The notes beneath the pieces are model-generated. The model was not told the DNA's origin and did no database searches. It was given only the letters and a program-made list of their open reading frames with translations. This document shows positions 1 through 3,760 of a stretch of 5,532 nt of DNA, piece after piece. Source of the DNA: Caulobacteraceae bacterium (GTDB lineage Bacteria; Pseudomonadota; Alphaproteobacteria; Caulobacterales; Caulobacteraceae). Each line of letters opens with the position of its first letter. The first letter of the stretch is position 1. The stretch is from the NCBI GenBank assembly GCA_028291305.1, contig JAQGII010000429.1:1-5532 (forward strand). The letters run 5' to 3'. The translations under genes were made by a program, and so were the position numbers.

Positions 1-459
1 GGCGGCCGACAGGCCCTCGTCCAGGGTGAAGCGCTCGCGGCTCCAGTCGCAGCTGGCGCCCAGCCGGCGCAGCTGGCGCACGATGGTCCCGCCGGACTCC
101 GCCTTCCACTCCCAGATCTTCTTGACGAAGGCCTCGCGGCCCATCTCGCGGCGGCCGACGGCGCCCGCGGCCGCCAGCTGGCGCTCGACCACCATCTGGG
201 TGGCGATGCCGGCGTGGTCGGTGCCCGGCAGCCACAGGGCCGCTTCCCCGCGCATCCGGTGGAAGCGGGTCAGCACGTCCTGCAGGGTGTTGTTCAGCGC
301 ATGGCCGATATGCAGCGAGCCGGTCACGTTCGGCGGCGGGATGACGATGCTGAACGCCTGGGCGCTCGCGTCGGTTTTGGGCGCGAAGGCGCCGGACGCT
401 TCCCACTGTCGGTAGAGGCGCGGTTCGACGGATTTCGGATCGAAGGTTTTTTCGAGCAT
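1..459 (-). CDS. valS: Valyl-tRNA synthetase, N-terminal 153 residues (partial)
   Basis: Class I aminoacyl-tRNA synthetase that charges tRNA-Val in the cytoplasm. Only the N-terminus is present; the gene runs off the left edge in an open frame (459 bases, exactly 153 codons). The translation opens [20 protein letters not shown] and carries the catalytic ATP-binding signature [13 protein letters not shown] at residues 41-53 (HIGH at 50-53), followed by [10 protein letters not shown] at 79-88, a stretch typical of ValRS. The start is the ATG at 457-459; the 40-residue lead before PPPNVTG is the usual ValRS spacing. It lies 81 bases downstream of the popZ stop on the same strand, so it could be co-transcribed with popZ or use its own promoter in that gap. 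Family identity is secure; nothing can be said about the editing or anticodon-binding domains, which are outside the window. Confidence 0.97.
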   Translation of the reverse strand, partial: MLEKTFDPKSVEPRLYRQWEASGAFAPKTDASAQAFSIVIPPPNVTGSLHIGHALNNTLQDVLTRFHRMRGEAALWLPGTDHAGIATQMVVERQLAAAGAVGRREMGREAFVKKIWEWKAESGGTIVRQLRRLGASCDWSRERFTLDEGLSAA

Positions 460-498
460 CACAATTTGGCGACGGCGCGGAACGCGCGGATGCGCCGC

Positions 499-505
499 CT
501 ATAGC
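499..505 (-). promoter_or_regulatory. Possible -10 element for valS
   Basis: On the minus strand the popZ-valS gap reads GCTATAG, about 40 bases before the valS start. It resembles the GCTA-type -10 of Caulobacter housekeeping promoters. No convincing -35 lies at the right distance, so this is weak support for a separate valS promoter; read-through from popZ is equally possible. Confidence 0.2.
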
Positions 506-540
506 AAACGACGACTAGAGCACGATAGCGATAAGCAGGA

Positions 541-1047
541 TCAGCGGCGCTGGCGGGCGATCCGTTCGACCTCGGCGGAGACTTGGGCCTCCACGATGGA
601 CGGCAGGTTCTCGTCGAGCCAGCCCTTAAGCATCGGGCGCAGCATCTCGCGCACGACGTCCTCCAGCGTGCGGCCGCCGACCGGCATCATCACGCTGCGT
701 TCCAGGGCGCCGAAGGCCGACGCCGCCGAACTGGTCGCCGCCGGTCCCACCAGGGGCTCGTCCGCGGCGACCGAAGCCGAGGCGTAGGCGGGCTCGTAGT
801 CGCGCGGCGCAATCACCTCCAGGTCGCTCGCGTCGAGCGGGACCTCCACCTCCATCGGCTCGTCGATGCGGTCGGTCAGCTCGAGGATGTCCTCTTCGGC
901 GGCCGGCTCGTCCCCGCCGGGCGAGGCGATGACCGGCGCGGCGGCGGTCGCCGCCTCCCCCTCGGCGGGAGCGTCGTCCTCGGAAATGATCCGGCGAATA
1001 GACGCCAGGATTTCTTCCATCGTCGGTTCTTGAGTGTTTTCAGACAT
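541..1047 (-). CDS. popZ: PopZ polar organizing protein (DUF2497)
   Basis: PopZ self-assembles into a cytoplasmic polar microdomain that anchors the ParB/centromere complex and recruits cell-cycle regulators in Caulobacter. The 168-residue product (C. crescentus PopZ is about 177) has the three-part family layout. The N-terminal partner-binding helix is at residues 8-24 (PTMEEILASIRRIISED). An acidic, Ala/Pro-rich disordered linker spans about 25-105. The C-terminal oligomerization helices lie at about 106-120 (ASAFGALE) and 126-168 (GRTLEDVVREMLRPMLKGWL, then DENLPSIVE). Start is the ATG at 1045-1047; the Shine-Dalgarno is weak, with only GGACGG nearby. Its neighbours fit the alphaproteobacterial arrangement: methyltransferase-family gene upstream, valS downstream, all on one strand. 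The linker seems less proline-rich than I recall for C. crescentus. A GAATC (CcrM-type GANTC) at 1061-1065 sits just before the start; a regulatory role is only possible. Confidence 0.95.
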   Translation of the reverse strand: MSENTQEPTMEEILASIRRIISEDDAPAEGEAATAAAPVIASPGGDEPAAEEDILELTDRIDEPMEVEVPLDASDLEVIAPRDYEPAYASASVAADEPLVGPAATSSAASAFGALERSVMMPVGGRTLEDVVREMLRPMLKGWLDENLPSIVEAQVSAEVERIARQRR

Positions 1048-1063
1048 CGCACCGTCCGGGGAA

Positions 1064-1129
1064 TCGCCTACAGGCGACGCTCAGCCTAAGCGTGAGCGGA
1101 CCTTCCTGCAATTGGCGCCGCCATTGCAG
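1064..1129. repeat. Three consecutive inverted repeats in the pcm-popZ spacer
   Basis: Three separate inverted repeats lie end to end. (1) 1064-1077: TCGCCT / AGGCGA with a 2-base centre, 17 bases before the popZ start. (2) 1078-1098: CGCTCA / TGAGCG with a 9-base spacer. (3) 1106-1129: CTGCAAT / ATTGCAG, with inner GGC/GCC pairing. None is followed by a T-tract in either direction, so they do not look like simple terminators. They could be protein-binding sites, leader hairpins of popZ mRNA, or a small intergenic repeat element. Confidence 0.5.
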
Positions 1130-1175
1130 TCATCGAGATCGACCGGAAAGCGGATGGCCGGCGGGCGGGGCCCGA

Positions 1176-1742
1176 TCAGAAGGCGAACTGGACCTTGGGT
1201 TCATGGCCCGGCAGGAAGGGCGCCGCGGCGTCGAACACTTCGCAGGAGGCCACCAGGCCATCCTTCTTGACGTAGAGGCGCGCCTTGCCCATCGGGCCCT
1301 CGCGCACGATCACCGCCATGCGGCCGCCTTCGCGCAGCGCGGCCGTCCACGCGGCCGGAACCTCGCTGACCGCGCCCTCGCTGACGACCACGTCGTAGGC
1401 GCCCCTGGCCGGCGTCTGGTCGGCGGCGATCTCGTCGACCTCCAGGCCGGCCGTGCGCAGCACCAGGGCGGCGTAGGGGGCGGCGATGCACAGCGCCTTC
1501 TCGTGGACCTCGGGCTTGACGGCCTGCAGCAGCTTGCCCACGGCGCGCGGGCGCAGCAGGTACAGTCCCGGAGCGTATTCGAGGTCGGCGTCAGCGTAGG
1601 CGATGGCCTTCTTGCCGAGGGGACACAGGATCTCGCGCGGGGCGATGCGCATGGCGTCCTGGACCAGGTAGTCGGTGACATCGCTGGTGCGGACCTGGCT
1701 CTCGACCATGGTCAGCCGCGCAGCTTGGAAATCGAACGTCAT
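1176..1742 (-). CDS. Divergent protein-L-isoaspartate O-methyltransferase-family protein
   Basis: Belongs by sequence to the alphaproteobacterial PIMT-like family encoded beside tolC/popZ. The opening (residues 4-24, with ARLTMVESQVRTSDVTD) matches that family closely, and YLLRPRAVGKLLQ (61-73) precedes the methyltransferase core. YDVVVSEGAV (116-125) and LREGGRMAVIV (136-146) fit the later strands of a Rossmann methyltransferase. Where motif I, the glycine-rich SAM-binding loop (consensus like VLxVGxGTGY), should lie, the protein has ALCIAAPYAA (83-92), with no glycine. At 188 residues it is somewhat shorter than the roughly 215-220 usual for the family. True isoaspartyl repair activity is therefore doubtful; a structural or regulatory role, or a decaying enzyme, is possible. 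Start ATG at 1740-1742 has only a weak AGGG upstream, but it places the conserved N-terminus correctly. Family membership fairly sure, activity unsure. Confidence 0.8.
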   Translation of the reverse strand: MTFDFQAARLTMVESQVRTSDVTDYLVQDAMRIAPREILCPLGKKAIAYADADLEYAPGLYLLRPRAVGKLLQAVKPEVHEKALCIAAPYAALVLRTAGLEVDEIAADQTPARGAYDVVVSEGAVSEVPAAWTAALREGGRMAVIVREGPMGKARLYVKKDGLVASCEVFDAAAPFLPGHEPKVQFAF

Positions 1743-1786
1743 GAAGGGCCCTGGGCGGAGAGTCGCGCGATCTTGAAGATAGGCCG

Positions 1787-1816
1787 CTTATAGGGCCGCG
1801 CCCGACCCCAAGGCAA
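1787..1816 (-). promoter_or_regulatory. Candidate promoter of the PIMT-like gene
   Basis: Reading the minus strand, TTGCCT (1811-1816) and TATAAG (1787-1792) are separated by 18 bases. TATAAG matches the consensus -10 at five of six positions. Transcription would begin near 1780, leaving a leader of about 38 bases. It is the best-looking promoter upstream of this gene, but rests on pattern alone. Confidence 0.35.
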
Positions 1817-1822
1817 CGGGGA

Positions 1823-1865
1823 GCCTGGCAATCGGGCGATCGGATCGCGGGGGCGATTGCCCGGC
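1823..1865. repeat. Nested palindrome between the PIMT-like gene and tRNA-Cys
   Basis: Outer arms GGCAATCG (1827-1834) and CGATTGCC (1854-1861) pair perfectly over 8 bases. They extend by three more pairs (GCC 1823-1825 / GGC 1863-1865) after one mismatch. Inside them a second palindrome, GCGATC-G-GATCGC, occupies 1836-1848. There is no T-tract on either side. It could be an operator, a cruciform-prone site or a degenerate intergenic repeat. Confidence 0.5.
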
Positions 1866-1929
1866 AAAGCGCCTTCTGTTAGGTCGGCGGTCCGCCCAGC
1901 GTTCGGCTTGCCCGGACGGCGTACAGGAT

Positions 1930-2003
1930 GGCCTGGTGGCGGAGTGGTTACGCAGCGGACTGCAAATCCGTGCACGCCGGTTCGATTCCGGCCCAGGCCT
2001 CCA
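1930..2003 (+). tRNA. tRNA-Cys (anticodon GCA)
   Basis: All four arms can be folded by eye. The acceptor stem is GGCCTGG (1930-1936) with CCAGGCC (1993-1999). The anticodon stem GCGGA/TCCGT carries the loop CTGCAAA, anticodon GCA at 1962-1964. The T arm is GCCGG-TTCGATT-CCGGC (1976-1992). The discriminator base is T2000 (U73), an identity element of tRNA-Cys, and CCA (2001-2003) is encoded. Total length of 74 bases is normal for tRNA-Cys. It is the only gene on the plus strand, diverging from the PIMT-like gene. Confidence 0.97.
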
Positions 2004-2004
2004 A

Positions 2005-2010
2005 TTTTTT
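2005..2010 (+). terminator. T-run after tRNA-Cys, possible terminator
   Basis: Six consecutive T residues begin two bases after the encoded CCA. There is no separate hairpin between the tRNA and the T-run, so termination would have to rely on the tRNA's own T-arm and acceptor pairing. Plausible but unproven. Confidence 0.3.
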
Positions 2011-2042
2011 CAATGGGTTAGCCTGGAACAAAGCGCCCCTCG

Positions 2043-2063
2043 CACTTTGACGGTCACTTTGAC
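2043..2063 (+). repeat. Short tandem direct repeat beside tRNA-Cys
   Basis: CACTTTGAC occurs at 2043-2051 and again at 2055-2063, a 12-base period. It runs into a local AT-rich patch (AAAATATTC, 2064-2072) that is unusual for this GC-rich window. The second copy contains TTGACA (2059-2064), a perfect -35 hexamer, but no -10 follows at 16-18 bases. Confidence 0.4.
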
Positions 2064-2202
2064 AAAATATTCTTCAGCCGCTCCGTTTGCTCTTCGAAAC
2101 ACGGTCGGCTGCGGCCTTAGCGATGGCGGTTCGACCGCGTGGACATCGAGCATGCTGTCGATTTGCGTACCGGACGTTCGCGAACCGTCGAGAACCGGAC
2201 AT

Positions 2203-2362
2203 TCAGCCGAAAGCGGCGAAGGGGCGCGTTGAAGCCCCCCGGTTTGCCGCCTTTGCCGCCACGTCTCCGATGACCAGCAGCACCGGGCCCCGCGGCGCCG
2301 CGGCTTCGACCGCTGCGGCCGTCGTTCCAGAAGGGCGACTTTCCTGGAGTCATGTCCTGCGC
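2203..2362 (-). pseudogene. Probable decayed C-terminal remnant of uroporphyrinogen-III C-methyltransferase (SUMT)
   Basis: No intact gene is present, but three peptide pieces appear in SUMT order in different frames of the minus strand. AQDMTP (2345-2362) resembles the stretch before the family's TPVALVE-type motif. VALLER (2322-2339) is that motif itself. GPVLLVIGDV (2260-2289) resembles the C-terminal strand (for example PSLIIIGRV in E. coli CysG), and this frame continues to the TGA at 2203-2205. The last frame is open only from 2349 and has no start codon. Between VALLER and GPVLLV there are about 11 codons, where CysG has about 26, so a deletion and at least two frameshifts are needed. 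An intact SUMT would add two methyl groups to uroporphyrinogen III for siroheme or cobalamin synthesis. The match is by memory of the family, not alignment; chance similarity of short peptides remains possible. Confidence 0.45.
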
Positions 2363-2417
2363 CGGTTTGATCACCGAAATAGGGGGCACGGATGTGGCGA
2401 AGGGATGGACTCTTCAC

Positions 2418-2918
2418 TCAAGGGGCGCCCGGAACCGAGGCGACAAGCATCAGGGGAACGGCGACCCCGGCGGCCAGCAGGGTCCAGATCACCCACCGAT
2501 TGCGGTTGAACCTGTAGGCCATGTAGACGCCCAGGCACGTCGTGATGCCCAGCCCGACCGCAACCGCCGCGGCGAAGCCTTTCAGCAGGGCCTGGGCCCA
2601 TCCGATCGGCTTGGGCCCGCGCGGGGCCGGGCGCGCGCCGCCGACCGCGTCGGCCTTGTGCGGCAAGGCGAAGGTCTGGTCCTTGTGCAGCGCGGCCAGG
2701 CGCAGGATCGCCCCGGCCGGCTGGTAGCCCGCGGCGGGCTGCGCCTTGTGCAGGTCGAACACCTGGATCAGCCCTGTCAGGGCGAAGAACAGGATCGCCG
2801 GGGCGAACAGCACGCCGCTGTACAGGTGCAGCTTCCGCGCCCACACCAGCAGGGCCAAGGATGCCTTGGCCCTGCCCGCGTGCGGCGCAGCTTTGGGTCT
2901 GGTCACGCGCGCGTCCAT
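2418..2918 (-). CDS. PepSY-associated transmembrane protein
   Basis: A 166-residue inner-membrane protein of the PepSY-TM type. The opening helix pattern ARKLHLYSGVLFAPAILFFA (27-46), continuing through LTGLIQVFDLH, is typical of PepSY membrane proteins, with a conserved histidine (H31) at the membrane edge. Predicted membrane helices are at about 34-54, 111-133 and 142-161, with a soluble loop of about 55 residues between the first two. Relatives are often found beside TonB-dependent receptors and some are linked to iron uptake or ferric reduction, but this small version has no obvious catalytic site. Start ATG at 2916-2918 lies only 10 bases after the phosphatase stop, so the two are almost certainly co-transcribed and possibly translationally coupled; the Shine-Dalgarno is weak (GAGG, part of the phosphatase stop region). 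No terminator is evident after the stop at 2418-2420. Confidence 0.8.
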   Translation of the reverse strand: MDARVTRPKAAPHAGRAKASLALLVWARKLHLYSGVLFAPAILFFALTGLIQVFDLHKAQPAAGYQPAGAILRLAALHKDQTFALPHKADAVGGARPAPRGPKPIGWAQALLKGFAAAVAVGLGITTCLGVYMAYRFNRNRWVIWTLLAAGVAVPLMLVASVPGAP

Positions 2919-2928
2919 CGGCGGGGCC

Positions 2929-3687
2929 TCAGCGGCTGGTCAGACCGGCGGCGCGCAGTTCCGCCCGCGACGCCTCGACCTGGGCCGCGAACCCGGGGTT
3001 CTGCATCATCAGCATGGCCACTTCGGTGCCCAGGACATGGCTCGCCTCGGTGTCGGAGGCGTAGTGGGCGGCGCAGACTTCGCGGCTGTAGGCGTATTCC
3101 GCCGCCCGCGACATGATGGCCGTGGCCTTTTCCGGCATCAGCGCCGCCAGAACGTAGCCTTCCGAGTAGCTGAGGGTGGCGTGGCCGCTGGGGTAGGACG
3201 TCAGGGGCGCGGCGTTGGGCTTGTAGTCGCAGGCGACCAGGGTGGCGTCGATGGCCCAGGGCCGGTTGCGCAGGAAATGGCGCTTGGCGATGTTGGCCAC
3301 CACCGACTGCTCGTTCTCCACCACCGCCAGCATCTTCGCGGTGGCCGGCAGCTTGGCCAGGTCGAACTTGGGTCCGAGGGTGGCGAAGAACAGTTCCGCC
3401 GTTTCGTGCTTGTCGTCCCAATCGGCCTGGGCGTGACGCGCCGGCGTGCGGGTCTTGTAGAGGCGCTGCACCTCGGCCAGTTCGGCCTTCTGCTGGTCGG
3501 ATCCGTCCGCCGCCGGGGCCGGCAGCAGCCGGGCCGGATCGACCTGTTCGGGGGTCAGCACGTGCAGGGTCTTGGCCGGACGGGCCATGGTCGGAGCGGC
3601 CGCCGGGGCGTCGGCGGCGATGGCGCCGGCGGCAAGGACGAGGCTGGCCGCCGCGGTCATGGCCAGCAGGGCAAGGCGATTGGTCAT
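2929..3687 (-). CDS. Secreted PAP2-superfamily acid phosphatase (class A non-specific type)
   Basis: Periplasmic phosphomonoesterase of the vanadium haloperoxidase-like fold. The 252-residue precursor begins with a signal peptide (MTNRLALLAM then an Ala/Leu-rich core, cleavage likely after AIA at about 22-24). All three catalytic motifs of the PAP2 family are intact: K135-x6-R142-P143 (KRHFLRNRP); SYPSGH at 164-169 with S167 and H169; and S201-R202-x5-H208-x3-D212, H208 being the expected nucleophile. The length and SYPSGHAT sequence fit class A bacterial acid phosphatases (PhoN/PhoC-like). Start ATG at 3685-3687 has a good AGGA seven bases upstream (3695-3698). It follows the TonB-dependent receptor by 73 bases and precedes the PepSY gene by 10. 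In that setting a likely task is stripping phosphate from a ligand brought in by the receptor; the substrate is unknown. Confidence 0.93.
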   Translation of the reverse strand: MTNRLALLAMTAAASLVLAAGAIAADAPAAAPTMARPAKTLHVLTPEQVDPARLLPAPAADGSDQQKAELAEVQRLYKTRTPARHAQADWDDKHETAELFFATLGPKFDLAKLPATAKMLAVVENEQSVVANIAKRHFLRNRPWAIDATLVACDYKPNAAPLTSYPSGHATLSYSEGYVLAALMPEKATAIMSRAAEYAYSREVCAAHYASDTEASHVLGTEVAMLMMQNPGFAAQVEASRAELRAAGLTSR

Positions 3688-3694
3688 CTGGGAT

Positions 3695-3698
3695 TCCT
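3695..3698 (-). promoter_or_regulatory. Ribosome binding site of the acid phosphatase
   Basis: AGGA on the minus strand, seven bases before the ATG. It is the clearest Shine-Dalgarno in the window and supports the chosen start, from which a proper signal peptide begins. A GATTC (GANTC) at 3692-3696 overlaps it. Confidence 0.65.
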
Positions 3699-3715
3699 GG
3701 GTTGGGGGCTTGAGG

Positions 3716-3745
3716 AAAAGGTCGGCGCACCTGTGTTCGCCGACC
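3716..3745 (-). terminator. Stem-loop with short T-tract between receptor and phosphatase
   Basis: On the minus strand, 15 bases after the receptor stop, GGTCGGCG (3738-3745) and CGCCGACC (3720-3727) form a perfect 8-base stem. The loop is 10 bases, and the stem is followed directly by TTTT (3716-3719) and then CC. The T-tract is short for a full terminator. It could be a partial terminator that lowers phosphatase/PepSY expression relative to the receptor, or a 3'-end stabilizer of the receptor transcript. Confidence 0.55.
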
Positions 3746-3760
3746 GGGGGAGTCCGAGGC

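Larger units (their letters stand above)
2004..2417. other. Gene-free interval between tRNA-Cys and the PepSY gene
   Basis: No convincing intact protein gene was found in these 414 bases. It holds the T-run after the tRNA, the CACTTTGAC direct repeats, and a 10-base palindrome GTTCGCGAAC (2176-2185). It also holds two near-identical copies of ACCGGAC(G/A)TTC (2169-2179 and 2194-2204), and the SUMT-like debris up to about 2362. Open frames here translate to low-complexity Arg/Pro/Ser-rich peptides unlike real proteins. The whole stretch looks like decayed sequence. Confidence 0.6.

Noticed and set aside
1092..1793. 233-codon plus-strand open frame opposite the PIMT-like gene
   Set aside because: Antisense to a gene with a recognizable family N-terminus; composition typical of a GC-driven shadow frame.
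1930..2003. tRNA-Cys as an active attachment site of a genomic island
   Set aside because: No integrase, no repeated tRNA 3' segment and no mobile-element genes are in the window.
2010..2417. 135-codon minus-strand open frame in the intergenic stretch
   Set aside because: No recognizable domain, low-complexity Arg/Ser/Pro sequence, and it crosses frames of the SUMT-like debris; better explained as decayed DNA.
3692..3754. Two GANTC sites (3692-3696 and 3750-3754) upstream of the phosphatase as cell-cycle methylation control
   Set aside because: GANTC sites occur at several unrelated places in the window, including inside the tRNA, so two here are not informative.
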